Assembly: GCA_937924855.1 (NCBI GenBank)
Contig: CALEYQ010000073.1
Location: 11,036 to 75,035 of the forward strand
DNA from: an uncultured Bacteroidota bacterium
GTDB lineage: Bacteria > Bacteroidota > Bacteroidia > JADZBD01
Length of the DNA stretch: 64,000 nt
Direction: 5' to 3'
In this document: piece by piece, positions 51,925 to 60,671 of the stretch
Layout of the letters: each line of letters begins with the position of its first letter
How positions within the stretch are numbered: position 1 is the first letter of the stretch
The notes under the pieces: model-generated
Database searches by the model: none
Told to the model about the DNA's origin: nothing
The model's input: only the letters and a program-made list of their open reading frames with translations
Program-made: the position numbers and the translations under genes

Positions 51925-53307
51925 ATGCTCCCCCGGCTGAGAAATTACTTCATTGGATCTTACCTTAGTCACGACGATGTCTTCGAACGGGCGAGGGCTA
52001 TCATGCTATTTCGGTTCACACTGATTTTTACCCTGATTTTTACGATGCCGGTTGTCATGGATTATTTTTTCGGGCTGAAAAAGGCATTTGCTATGCACCT
52101 GACAGATTTCCTTCTTCTTTTGGCCTTTCCCTTTATAATTAAAAAACTTAAGAATCTTGATAAAGCCATCAATGTGTTTTTTGGGATTATAGTTTTTACT
52201 TCCATGGCCGCTTTTATGATGTTAAATCCTATGCATCTTGAAATAATTGGAGTCTCCTGGGCCATGTTGTTTCTTTTGTTGAGCGCCCTCCTTCAAAAGG
52301 GAAAATCACGCCTCTGGTTTTGTTTGTTCCTGGGTTGGTTGCCCATTTTTTATGTGTTGCTGAATATTGCCCTCGACGGAGCGCTCACCTGGCCTGCGAT
52401 TGTTCAGGATGGCGCGGAATCACCTCCCGTAATTTTACTTTTTATGCCCATTGTAATTGGTATTAATGCCATTTGGACACATACCCAAACCATACAGATG
52501 GCTAAAGAAACAATTACCCTGCAAAAGAAAATCATTCAGGAAAAGAACAATAACATTACCGACAGCATTAATTATGCTTCCCGGATTCAGCAAGCCAAAT
52601 TGCCGGACAAAAAACTTGTTTCCGGTTTTATTCCCGAACATTTCATTTTATTTCGTCCCAAGGATATCGTGAGCGGCGACTTCTATTATTTTTTTCAGAA
52701 AGGCGAAAAGCTGATAATGGCCGCAGCCGATTGCACAGGCCATGGAGTTCCGGGTGCATTCATGAGTATGATAGGTATTGAAAAGCTCAACGATGCAGTG
52801 AATGAATTCGATTCTCCTTCTGAAATTCTTTCCGCCCTCAATAAAAAAATCAAATCATCGCTAAATCAATTGTCTGAAGAAGCTTCAACCCGGGATGGCA
52901 TGGATATAGCCCTGTGTTTTTACGACAAGAATACACAGGTTCTTTCTTTTTCCGGTGCGAACCGGCCTTTGTGGATATCCCGTAAAGGCAATGGATCCAT
53001 GGAAGAGTATAAACCCACGAAACGGGGTATTGGAGGGATTACCCCCTTCGATCAAAAATTTGAAGAAATTTCAGTTACCCTGAATGCCGGAGATGCTTTT
53101 TACATTTTCACCGATGGATTTGCAGATTCCTTCAGTTCGCAGCATAAAAAAATGACCACAAAGAGGTTCAGGGAAATTCTGGAGCAAAACACAGAAATGA
53201 AAATGAAGGAAAGGGGAAATTTTCTTGAGAACTACCTGAATTCATGGATTGGAGATACGGAACAAATAGACGATGTGTTGGTGATGGGATTTCGACCCCT
53301 GCCTTAG
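51925..53307 (+). CDS. Second membrane-anchored PP2C (SpoIIE-type) phosphatase
   Basis: The 460 aa protein repeats the plan of the ftsY-coupled phosphatase: about six helices (residues ~25-195), coiled-coil linker with D-S-I-N-Y-A-S-R-I-Q-Q-A, then a PP2C domain with D-I-V-S-G-D-F-Y, A-D-C-T-G-H-G-V-P-G-A-F-M, D-G-M-D-I-A-L and D-G-F-A-D-S. The linker motif is almost the same in both, while the membrane parts differ. It stands alone between ndh and the MATE gene, with no kinase or STAS gene nearby. Confidence 0.88.
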   Translation: MLPRLRNYFIGSYLSHDDVFERARAIMLFRFTLIFTLIFTMPVVMDYFFGLKKAFAMHLTDFLLLLAFPFIIKKLKNLDKAINVFFGIIVFTSMAAFMMLNPMHLEIIGVSWAMLFLLLSALLQKGKSRLWFCLFLGWLPIFYVLLNIALDGALTWPAIVQDGAESPPVILLFMPIVIGINAIWTHTQTIQMAKETITLQKKIIQEKNNNITDSINYASRIQQAKLPDKKLVSGFIPEHFILFRPKDIVSGDFYYFFQKGEKLIMAAADCTGHGVPGAFMSMIGIEKLNDAVNEFDSPSEILSALNKKIKSSLNQLSEEASTRDGMDIALCFYDKNTQVLSFSGANRPLWISRKGNGSMEEYKPTKRGIGGITPFDQKFEEISVTLNAGDAFYIFTDGFADSFSSQHKKMTTKRFREILEQNTEMKMKERGNFLENYLNSWIGDTEQIDDVLVMGFRPLP

Positions 53308-53339
53308 ATTCCCGTTTTTAATCAGGATTTTTGAATAAC

Positions 53340-53347
53340 TATTTTTG
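53340..53347 (+). promoter_or_regulatory. -7 box TATTTTTG of the MATE exporter
   Basis: An exact TAnnTTTG match lies 13 bases before the ATG. Confidence 0.5.
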
Positions 53348-53360
53348 CTGCCCGTAATTT

Positions 53361-54785
53361 ATGGAAGAAAATCAACCCATTCCTGCTGAAACCTTTAAAC
53401 GGCTTGGGCTATGGGCTCAATTGAAAGAAGCCCTGAAAGGGTCGGAAGCCGATTTTACCAAAATTGATTTAAAGCGTGCCATATTCCTTTTGGCGGTTCC
53501 CATGATCCTTGAACTCGTTATGGAATCTACTTTTGCTCTCGTCGATATATATTTTGTGGGGAAACTGGGTGCGCCTGCAGTGGCTACCGTTGGTTTAACC
53601 GAAACCTATTTGTTTATCATGTACTCCATTGCCATGGGACTCAGCGTGGCAGTTACTGCCTTTATTGCCCGGAGGGTGGGCGAGAAGAAAAAAGATGAAG
53701 CAGGTGTTGGAGCGGTTCAATCGGTGTTTTTGGGTTTGTTGTTTTCCATTCCCTTTATGCTGGGTGGAATTTTTTATGCCAAAGAACTTCTTTCCATTAT
53801 GGGCGGCGATTCCTGGAGCCAGGAACACGGGTACAAGTATGCCCAATGGATGTTGGGTGGGAATGGAATAATCATGTTGCTTTTTGTAATCAATGCTGTT
53901 TTTCGTGGAGCGGGCGATGCCGCTATTGCCATGCGTGTATTATGGATTGCCAATGGAATTAATATTGTTTTGGATCCGGTATTGATTTTTGGCTGGGGGC
54001 CATTTCCGGCTATGGGAATAGAAGGTGCAGCCATTGCCACCAATGTGGGCAGGGGTATCGGCGTTGCCATTCAATTGTGGTCTTTGTTCCGTTCCGGGAA
54101 ACACATCAGGGTGAAGAAGGAACAGATTAAATGGGTGGGAACCGTGGTATGGAATTTATTAAAAACATCAATAGGAGGTATCGGACAAATGATTGTGGCC
54201 ATGACATCCTGGGTGTTTATCATTCGAATTTTAGCCGATCTTGGTTCCGAAGCCGTGGCCGCATCAACCACCGTTATCCGTCTTATGATGTTTACCCTGA
54301 TGCCGGCCTGGGGCTTGTCGAATGCCGCCGCCACGCTGGTGGGTCAGAATCTGGGTGCAGGTCATCCCGACCGGGCCGAAAAATCGGTCTGGATGATTGG
54401 GGTTTACAACATGGTTTTTCTGGTTTTCGTTTCCTTTATCTATTATTTTTTTAACGAATCCCTGATGCGCATTTTTACGGAGGATGATACCGTAATGGCC
54501 ATAGGGGCTGAGTGGATTCGAATTTTATCCTATTCCTATTTCGTTTACGGCTGGTGGATGGTGGCGGTGCAGGCTTTTAACGGCGCAGGGGATACCCGAA
54601 CCCCCACCTGGATCAATATTATATTTTTCTGGATCATACAGATTCCCCTTTCTTACTACATGGCGATGAAATTGGGAATGCAACACTCGGGCGTATTCTG
54701 GGCTATTTTGATCTCCGAGACTTCGGTAGGGGTATTTACCCTCTGGTTGTTCAGTAAAGGAAGCTGGAAGAAGGTGAAAATCTGA
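53361..54785 (+). CDS. MATE family efflux transporter
   Basis: A 474 aa protein with twelve predicted helices in two halves. Typical parts: L-A-V-P-M-I-L-E-L-V-M-E-S, V-D-I-Y-F-V-G-K-L-G-A-P-A-V-A-T-V-G, F-R-G-A-G-D-A and, in the second half, L-V-G-Q-N-L-G-A-G and F-N-G-A-G-D-T. It exports cationic drugs or metabolites by H+ or Na+ exchange. The ~35-residue soluble N-terminal extension before the first helix is longer than usual. Confidence 0.93.
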   Translation: MEENQPIPAETFKRLGLWAQLKEALKGSEADFTKIDLKRAIFLLAVPMILELVMESTFALVDIYFVGKLGAPAVATVGLTETYLFIMYSIAMGLSVAVTAFIARRVGEKKKDEAGVGAVQSVFLGLLFSIPFMLGGIFYAKELLSIMGGDSWSQEHGYKYAQWMLGGNGIIMLLFVINAVFRGAGDAAIAMRVLWIANGINIVLDPVLIFGWGPFPAMGIEGAAIATNVGRGIGVAIQLWSLFRSGKHIRVKKEQIKWVGTVVWNLLKTSIGGIGQMIVAMTSWVFIIRILADLGSEAVAASTTVIRLMMFTLMPAWGLSNAAATLVGQNLGAGHPDRAEKSVWMIGVYNMVFLVFVSFIYYFFNESLMRIFTEDDTVMAIGAEWIRILSYSYFVYGWWMVAVQAFNGAGDTRTPTWINIIFFWIIQIPLSYYMAMKLGMQHSGVFWAILISETSVGVFTLWLFSKGSWKKVKI

Positions 54786-54834
54786 TTCTTTTTTTCTACT
54801 TTTAAGGATACGCCATTCTATTAAAATCAAACCC

Positions 54835-56376
54835 ATGAAACAACCCTTATCCCTTTTCATCTCTGGCCTATTGTTTTTTCAGACCGTATTTGCCGTGGAG
54901 ATTGATGTTCATTCAAAAGTTGAAAGTGTTATTGTATATCACTCTGGCGCACTGGTTAACAGGGTGGGAACCATTGATCTTAAGCCCGGGGTAAATGAAA
55001 TTACCTTCAAAAACATTTCTTCAAAGATTATCCTGAATTCGATAAAGGTGGGTAACAAGGAAGTTACTATTCTCAATAAATCCCTTATCCGTAAGCTGAC
55101 TAAAGAAGAGGTAAATCAATTGCAGGATCGGCGGGAAGCCCTGAACAAACAACTCACCCTTATTGAATCCAAATACAATCAGGCGGGGTTTGTTGGAAAG
55201 GTGGAAGATCTTGAAAAAATGACGGCATTTTACGGGGAAAAAATGGTTCAGCTGAAAAAGGAACTCCGCTCGGTAGAATTAAAAATCGAAGAAGCAAAAA
55301 AGCTTGAAAATATCGAACTGAAGAATGAAAACGCAGCCATTTTGAAGCTCATTGTTTCGGTAGAGGAAAAACTAAAAGAGCCCCTGGAATTGCAATATGT
55401 TTGCGGGGGCATAGGCTGGAGTCCCTATTATGAAGTAAATGTCAAAAATGCAGGGGAGAGTAAAATAGGTATTAAATATCTGGCAAGAGTAATGAGCCAG
55501 ACAGGAGAGGACTGGGATAATATTTCCATTTCGCTTTCCTCTTCCTTTCCTCTGGAATCACCCACCAGCATTCCCAAAGCAAAGAATCCATGGGTTTTGG
55601 CGGGTGGAAAATACAGTGGTGATTTTGAAAATCCAAATGAAAACAAACCCCAGGTACAGGAACAACAACAAATTGATAAACTGGAAGGGGTCTCCTATCA
55701 GGAAATCAGCATACCCTCATTTTTAAAACTCAGGGTATTGAAAGATAAGTACTCCATTAAGTCAAATAGCACTGTATTTACCTTTCCCATTCAGTCAATT
55801 TCCCTTCCCACCGATTTCTTCTACTTTGGTTATCCGGGAGTCGATCCCGAGGTATATCTGGTGGCTCAGGTTACCGGTTGGGATACTCTTGGATTTGTGG
55901 ATGGGGTTGCCGGAATTACTTTTGGAGGCAATGAAATTGGCAAATCACTCATAAAATTCAGCGAATTTAAGGACACCCTGTTGCTGCCTGTCGGAAAGGA
56001 CAACAGTGTTTTTATGAAACGCCATGAAATTCCCAATCAAAAGTACTTTAGGATCACTACTATTGGGAAAAAGAGGGAAATCACATTAGCCTACCGTTTC
56101 GAATTGAAAAACAACAATCCTTTTCCCGTGAAGTTTGAATTGGTGGAACAATTTCATATTTCACAGACGAAGCTGGCCGAAGTTGAACTGGAAACAATTT
56201 CCGGGGGAAAAATCAACAAAGAGGAAGGAGAAATAACATGGTTGATGGATTTGAAACCCGGTCAGGGGGCCGATAAGGAATTTGTATTTAAGATAGAAAT
56301 GGATGCGAGTTACCGGTATTCAAAAAGCAGTATTAAGAAGGCAAAGTACAGGACCATTAGCGCTCCTTCCTTTTAA
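54835..56376 (+). CDS. MuiA-like DUF4139 protein
   Basis: A 513 aa exported protein (signal peptide ending V-F-A) with the DUF4140-like N-terminal strand region (V-E-S-V-I-V-Y-H-S-G-A-L-V-N-R), a central coiled coil (~85-170) and a C-terminal DUF4139 beta domain (G-I-G-W-S-P-Y-Y, S-Q-T-G-E-D-W-D-N-I-S-I). Relatives are called mucoidy inhibitor A; no biochemical activity is known to me. A near-consensus box (TACTTTTA) lies about 30 bases upstream. Confidence 0.85.
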   Translation: MKQPLSLFISGLLFFQTVFAVEIDVHSKVESVIVYHSGALVNRVGTIDLKPGVNEITFKNISSKIILNSIKVGNKEVTILNKSLIRKLTKEEVNQLQDRREALNKQLTLIESKYNQAGFVGKVEDLEKMTAFYGEKMVQLKKELRSVELKIEEAKKLENIELKNENAAILKLIVSVEEKLKEPLELQYVCGGIGWSPYYEVNVKNAGESKIGIKYLARVMSQTGEDWDNISISLSSSFPLESPTSIPKAKNPWVLAGGKYSGDFENPNENKPQVQEQQQIDKLEGVSYQEISIPSFLKLRVLKDKYSIKSNSTVFTFPIQSISLPTDFFYFGYPGVDPEVYLVAQVTGWDTLGFVDGVAGITFGGNEIGKSLIKFSEFKDTLLLPVGKDNSVFMKRHEIPNQKYFRITTIGKKREITLAYRFELKNNNPFPVKFELVEQFHISQTKLAEVELETISGGKINKEEGEITWLMDLKPGQGADKEFVFKIEMDASYRYSKSSIKKAKYRTISAPSF

Positions 56377-56386
56377 ATTTAATTTT

Positions 56387-56800
56387 ATTGCCAAAAAGAA
56401 GACACTGGTAAATGCTGAAACGAAGCAAAGCGTTGAAGCTTTTCTAGAGAAGGTTCCAAACGAAACCCGAAAAAAGGACTGCTTTGAGTTGTTGAAGATT
56501 ATGAAAAAGATAACCGGAATGGATGCGCGAATCTGGGGGAAGAGTATTATAGGTTTTGGAAAATATGAATACCAACGAAAAAATGGTGATGCTTTTGAAT
56601 GGTTCACCGTTGGTTTTTCACCGGCTAAAGCTCACCTTTCAGTTTATTTGATGTATGATATAAATAAGGAAAAGGAATTGTTAAAAGCCCTTGGGCCCTA
56701 CAAAGCCGGAAAGGGTTGTCTTTATATAAAATCACTGGAAGCGGTTCATATTCCTACCCTCAAAAAAATGATAGCGAAAAGTAAGAAGTGGAGGTTTTGA
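56387..56800 (+). CDS. DUF1801 family protein, apparent ATT start
   Basis: The 137 aa protein matches DUF1801: A-S/F-L-E-K-V-P-N-E-x-R-K-K-D, L-K-I-M-K-K-I-T-G, W-G-x-S-I-I-G-F-G and V-G-F-S-P-A-K-A-H-L-S-V-Y-L. The family normally starts a few residues before S-V-E-A-F-L. The only ATG in frame upstream would add 28 unrelated residues overlapping muiA by 74 bases. At the expected start the codon is ATT, followed by Ala-Lys-Lys-Lys as in many ATG-GCC starts. So it is either an ATT initiation, an ATG with a base change, or a long overlap. Function unknown. Confidence 0.75.
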   Translation: MAKKKTLVNAETKQSVEAFLEKVPNETRKKDCFELLKIMKKITGMDARIWGKSIIGFGKYEYQRKNGDAFEWFTVGFSPAKAHLSVYLMYDINKEKELLKALGPYKAGKGCLYIKSLEAVHIPTLKKMIAKSKKWRF

Positions 56801-56812
56801 ATTGTGTAGGGG

Positions 56813-57991
56813 TCAATACAAATCCTGAGGCTCAATAAAATCTTCCAGGTCTTTGTAACTCAGCTTTTTGAGCCCTTTTTTGGAAGACTTTTTGGGTTGG
56901 TTTCCGCTTCCGGGTCCATCGTTGTTGTCGCCGGGATCAAAGGTGTTGTTCAGGTAAATTAACTCGTACATGTTTAAATTGCCTGCTACCTTTTTTGTTT
57001 TGCCAAAACGCCAGGTCAGTCCCGCATGAAAAAAACCGGCAGGTTTTGAAAATTGCTCTACAGCAAAGGGCAAAAATCTTTTGGTCCTGCTTTGGTTGGC
57101 CTGATAACTCGCAAATCCAATAACATTGTTTTTGGTTACCCCTCCAGATATAAACCAACTGAAATGGGAAGAGGGATTGAACTCAAGCCTCAGCCCGTTC
57201 AAAAATTCATACCTTCCGAAGATTACTACCGAATCTCTTCCGTTGTAAATAAATTTACTGCCATCGGGCATGGTGTCATTGTTGGCAAAATTATATACGC
57301 CCCCCATGGGCCTCACAAACCCCACAACCGTGAACTTTCTTCCCAGGGGAACATGTATGCTCAGATTTCTAGGAAAAATCAAACTACCATAAACGCCGTC
57401 CAGTCTTCCCACCCGCATGCCCAGAATGGGCAAACGAAGGCGGTCGCCAAACAAAAAGGTTTTGGTAAAGCCGATGGTCATGCTGAAAGTTTCTGAAAAC
57501 CGGTGGTTATAAACAGCGATGCTGGAATTCCGGAATACTTTGTTGGCTTTATCACGATTGTCGTAGGTGACAAAAGGATTAAAATCGAAAAACCAGATTC
57601 CCTTTTTTCCGTTGTTGTACATATACCTTATGCCAATGGAATTTCTTACCAGGGTATGCCGGGTGGGTAAATTTGAAAAATGCGGATTGGCAAAAAGATA
57701 ATTGCCGGTTAACAGCAAATGGTGGTTTGCGATGATGCCTGAATCTTTCCTGAATTTGTCGCGGGTGAGTAGGGGAATATAAAAAGCAAAATTGGTTTGA
57801 TCGAAGGAGTAATTTCCCAGGGAATCAAGTTCTTTTTCCGTCAGGTCGTAGCGGTTCGAAGCGTAATAATTCAGATAAAAGGTATTGGCCAGATAATGCC
57901 GGGGTTCTTTTTGTTGGTCCTGTGAAAGCCCCTTAATCCCAAAGAAGGGAATGAGTAAAACAAACAGAAGTATTTTTGGCAGGCCGGACAT
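56813..57991 (-). CDS. DUF6268-like outer-membrane beta-barrel protein
   Basis: The 392 aa exported protein (signal peptide ending G-L-S-Q) is rich in alternating aromatic strands throughout residues ~30-345 and has a Gly/Asn/Lys-rich tail (~350-392) ending in E-D-F-I-E-P-Q-D-L-Y. It resembles the DUF6268 barrel family. It is the last gene of the sigma/VPxxYF/Spy unit, 4 bases after the Spy-like gene, which suggests the barrel is part of, or a target of, the envelope-stress circuit. Confidence 0.75.
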   Translation of the reverse strand: MSGLPKILLFVLLIPFFGIKGLSQDQQKEPRHYLANTFYLNYYASNRYDLTEKELDSLGNYSFDQTNFAFYIPLLTRDKFRKDSGIIANHHLLLTGNYLFANPHFSNLPTRHTLVRNSIGIRYMYNNGKKGIWFFDFNPFVTYDNRDKANKVFRNSSIAVYNHRFSETFSMTIGFTKTFLFGDRLRLPILGMRVGRLDGVYGSLIFPRNLSIHVPLGRKFTVVGFVRPMGGVYNFANNDTMPDGSKFIYNGRDSVVIFGRYEFLNGLRLEFNPSSHFSWFISGGVTKNNVIGFASYQANQSRTKRFLPFAVEQFSKPAGFFHAGLTWRFGKTKKVAGNLNMYELIYLNNTFDPGDNNDGPGSGNQPKKSSKKGLKKLSYKDLEDFIEPQDLY

Positions 57992-57995
57992 CTTC

Positions 57996-58427
57996 TTAGT
58001 TTTTCTCCTTTAACAGCCGGACAAGTTCTTTCCTGAAATCTTCTTCGGCTTTAAAAACCAGGGCAATTTTTTTGGAGGATAACACGGGTTTTAACTGATT
58101 CACAAGTTGTTTTTGAAGGTCGAGCTCCTTTTGTTTGAACTCCAGTTCTCCTTCAATCATCTCCATGGTCTGGGCTTCATTGAGCTGATCAATGTTCTTG
58201 TATTTGGTTTTTCGTAATTCCTGATGGTTTTTCCACAGGGTTTCCTTTTTATCTAAATACTGGTTGTAGAGAGGCCAGAATTTTCCGGCTTCAGCAGTGG
58301 TAAGTCCAATGGTTTTGGTAAAAATGGTCACCCGGAGAGCCTCAATGTCTTCTTTCTTTTTTTGAGCCCCCGCCAATTGGGGGATGCAAAAAAGAAGCAT
58401 AAAAAATATTATTCCGAACCGTTTCAT
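57996..58427 (-). CDS. Spy/CpxP-like periplasmic protein
   Basis: The 143 aa protein has a signal peptide (ending L-A-G-A-Q) and a wholly helical, charged mature part with F-W-P-L-Y-N-Q-Y near residue 50, resembling the Spy/CpxP or heavy-metal sensor family found with ECF sigma factors. Members act as periplasmic chaperones or stress sensors. It overlaps the VPxxYF-repeat protein by 4 bases. Confidence 0.82.
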   Translation of the reverse strand: MKRFGIIFFMLLFCIPQLAGAQKKKEDIEALRVTIFTKTIGLTTAEAGKFWPLYNQYLDKKETLWKNHQELRKTKYKNIDQLNEAQTMEMIEGELEFKQKELDLQKQLVNQLKPVLSSKKIALVFKAEEDFRKELVRLLKEKN

Positions 58428-59116
58428 GGGGAAGTGTTGTTAATTTCCGACGAAAGATCGATGCCGCTTCTCAGAATGTAATCTTCAAGGTCGCTTTCGG
58501 TGTTGGAGCTACCGGCTTCAAGATCAAATCCTTCCAGCAGTAATTGTTCGTCGAGGTGATACAATCCGGGATTTTCAAGAATATTGTTTTTGGCTTTTTC
58601 AGACAATGTGAAATCTCTTTGGGAATCGGATGAAAAAAGATAAACGCCCAGGGTGAATAACAGGGCAATTCCCGCAGCAGCCATATACCTGATTAAATGG
58701 TTCTTCGAACGGGGCAGGGGAACAACCCGAACATCTTTCGGGGGATTTATTTCCAAATTCCCGAAATACCCTTCGGGAACGGAAAAGGGATTTTCATTTT
58801 TCCGGGACAAGGCCTCCAATCCGGCAAGGCTTGTCAGAGCAGCATGATTTTCTTCAAAATAGTTTTCAGGAACAAGGAATCCGGAATCATTTGTTTTCAG
58901 GGTTTCCAGATAAGCCAGTTTTTGCATCATGGCCGGAAGGTTTTCAAAATACCCCTCAGGTACCTGATCTTTTCCGATACCGGTATGCAAATCCGCTTGG
59001 TTCAGCAATTCAGGGTTCAGCAAACGCTGTTCACTTTTTTCAAAATACCCTGCCGGAACCCCAAACGGATTGCTCCGGGGCCAGGGATGAGGGTTTTTGA
59101 GAAAAGGTGTTTTCAT
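58424..59116 (-). CDS. Membrane protein with four VPxxYF repeats, candidate anti-sigma factor
   Basis: The 230 aa protein has one membrane helix (about 142-161). Its N-terminal 140 residues, predicted cytoplasmic, contain four hexamers V-P-A-G-Y-F, V-P-E-G-Y-F, V-P-E-N-Y-F and V-P-E-G-Y-F at residues 20, 52, 82 and 113, so about 31 apart. Acidic C-terminal ~65 residues would be periplasmic. It shows no classical zinc anti-sigma motif. Position directly after an ECF sigma gene and a 4-base overlap with a Spy-like sensor imply a regulator that holds the sigma factor. That role is an inference. Confidence 0.75.
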   Translation of the reverse strand: MKTPFLKNPHPWPRSNPFGVPAGYFEKSEQRLLNPELLNQADLHTGIGKDQVPEGYFENLPAMMQKLAYLETLKTNDSGFLVPENYFEENHAALTSLAGLEALSRKNENPFSVPEGYFGNLEINPPKDVRVVPLPRSKNHLIRYMAAAGIALLFTLGVYLFSSDSQRDFTLSEKAKNNILENPGLYHLDEQLLLEGFDLEAGSSNTESDLEDYILRSGIDLSSEINNTSP

Positions 59117-59151
59117 GTGCTGTAGGTTTGACTGCTCCTTATCTAAAAGGT

Positions 59152-59697
59152 TTAAGCTGATTTCATATATGCCTCAATTTTTTTTACGGCATGATGGTAG
59201 CTCGCCTTCAGGGCTCCCACCGAAGTTTCCAGAACTTCCGACATGCTCTGATAGTCCATTTCCTCAAAATACTTCATATTGAAAACTACCCTTTGCTTGT
59301 CGGGAAGGGTTAAAATGGCGTTTTGCAATTTTTTCTGAATGGCATCTCCCCTGAAATACGGATCAGATTCCAATGTATCGGAAAGGCCGTAGGCTACATC
59401 GTCGAAGTTGACATAGAGGTGACCTCGCTTTTGTTTCAAAAAAGTAATAGACTCGTTGGTGGCAATGCGGTATAGCCAGGTAAAAAGTCCGGAGTCGCCC
59501 CGGAAATTGTCGAGGCTTTTCCAGACTTTAATAAAAACATTTTGTAGAACATCGTCGGCATCATCATGGCTGATTACCATGCGGCGAATGTGCCAGTAAA
59601 CTCTTTCCTGGTAAGTTTTTACCAGACGGCCAAAGGCAGATTCCCGGGTATCCGGGTTTCGGAAATCTTCAAGAATGGATTTTTCGTTTTCGTCCAC
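59152..59697 (-). CDS. ECF-type RNA polymerase sigma factor
   Basis: A 181 aa sigma-70 family protein with region 2 (H-D-D-A-D-D-V-L-Q-N-V-F-I-K-V-W, F-R-G-D-S-G-L-F-T-W-L-Y-R-I-A) and region 4 (L-P-D-K-Q-R-V-V-F-N-M-K-Y-F-E-E-M, then the helix-turn-helix S-V-G-A-L-K-A-S-Y-H-H-A). Regions 1 and 3 are missing, as in ECF factors. The VPxxYF protein and Spy-like genes follow, which fits a sigma/anti-sigma/sensor unit. The gene begins 20 bases after the transketolase C-half and may be co-transcribed with it. Confidence 0.94.
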   Translation of the reverse strand: MDENEKSILEDFRNPDTRESAFGRLVKTYQERVYWHIRRMVISHDDADDVLQNVFIKVWKSLDNFRGDSGLFTWLYRIATNESITFLKQKRGHLYVNFDDVAYGLSDTLESDPYFRGDAIQKKLQNAILTLPDKQRVVFNMKYFEEMDYQSMSEVLETSVGALKASYHHAVKKIEAYMKSA

Positions 59698-59717
59698 ACC
59701 GAAATTTTTCGGGCCGA

Positions 59718-60671
59718 CTACTTGCGCGATATTGCCTGCAGTGCTTTTTCTGCAATGCGCTCTTTGGTAAGCCCGTATTTTTTCATCAGCTCGGCAGGTG
59801 TTCCGCTTTCACCGAAGGAGTCGTTTACCCCAACCATTTCCATGGGTGCGGGCCGGTTTCTTCCCAATAACTGGGCAATGCTGTCGCCCAAACCTCCATT
59901 AACCTGATGCTCTTCGGCCGTAACGGCACATCCTGTTTTCGCTACTGATTCTAAGACTGCCTTTTCGTCTAAAGGTTTAATGGTATGAATATTTATTAAT
60001 TCTGCCTGTATGCCCTTGGCTTCCAGTATTTCACAGGCCCCAATGGCTTCCCATACCAGGTGGCCGGTTGCAAATATGCTTACGGCATTCCCTTCCTGCA
60101 TTTTCCAGGCTTTTCCAATTTCAAATTTTTGTTCAGGAGCTGTAAAGTTGGGAACCGAAGGCCTTCCGAAACGGAGATAAACGGGGCCTTCATATTCTGC
60201 AATGGCCAGGGTGGCAGCTTTGGTCTGGTTGAAATCGCAGGGATTAATTACCACCATATTGGGTAGCATTTTCATCAATCCTATATCTTCCAGTATCTGG
60301 TGGGTGGCACCGTCTTCACCCAGGGTAAGCCCGGCATGCGATGCGCAAATTTTTACATTCTTTCCCGAATAGGCAATGCTCTGCCGAATCTGATCGTAAA
60401 CCCTGCCGGTAGAAAAATTAGCAAAAGTTCCGGTAAATGGAATTTTTCCTCCGATTGTCATGCCCGCCGCAATGCCCATCATGTTGGCCTCGGCAATGCC
60501 CACCTGAAAGAACCGTTCGGGAAATTCTTTTTGAAAAGCATCCATTTTAAGCGATCCGGTTAAATCGGCGCAAAGGGCAACCACATTCTGATTTTTCTTT
60601 CCCAGTTCACTCAGTCCGGCTCCAAATCCTGAACGGGTGTCTTTTTTTTCGGTGAAGGTAAATTTTGGCAT
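59718..60671 (-). CDS. Transketolase, C-terminal subunit
   Basis: The 317 aa protein carries the pyrimidine-binding and C-terminal transketolase domains: A-L-C-A-D-L-T-G-S, Q-V-G-I-A-E-A-N-M-M-G-I-A-A-G (catalytic-type Glu), H-A-G-L-T-L-G-E-D-G-A-T-H-Q. It needs the N-half made by the gene two positions upstream to form a whole active site. Split transketolases are common, but the halves usually adjoin; here a VWA gene lies between them. It begins directly after the VWA stop. Confidence 0.93.
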   Translation of the reverse strand: MPKFTFTEKKDTRSGFGAGLSELGKKNQNVVALCADLTGSLKMDAFQKEFPERFFQVGIAEANMMGIAAGMTIGGKIPFTGTFANFSTGRVYDQIRQSIAYSGKNVKICASHAGLTLGEDGATHQILEDIGLMKMLPNMVVINPCDFNQTKAATLAIAEYEGPVYLRFGRPSVPNFTAPEQKFEIGKAWKMQEGNAVSIFATGHLVWEAIGACEILEAKGIQAELINIHTIKPLDEKAVLESVAKTGCAVTAEEHQVNGGLGDSIAQLLGRNRPAPMEMVGVNDSFGESGTPAELMKKYGLTKERIAEKALQAISRK

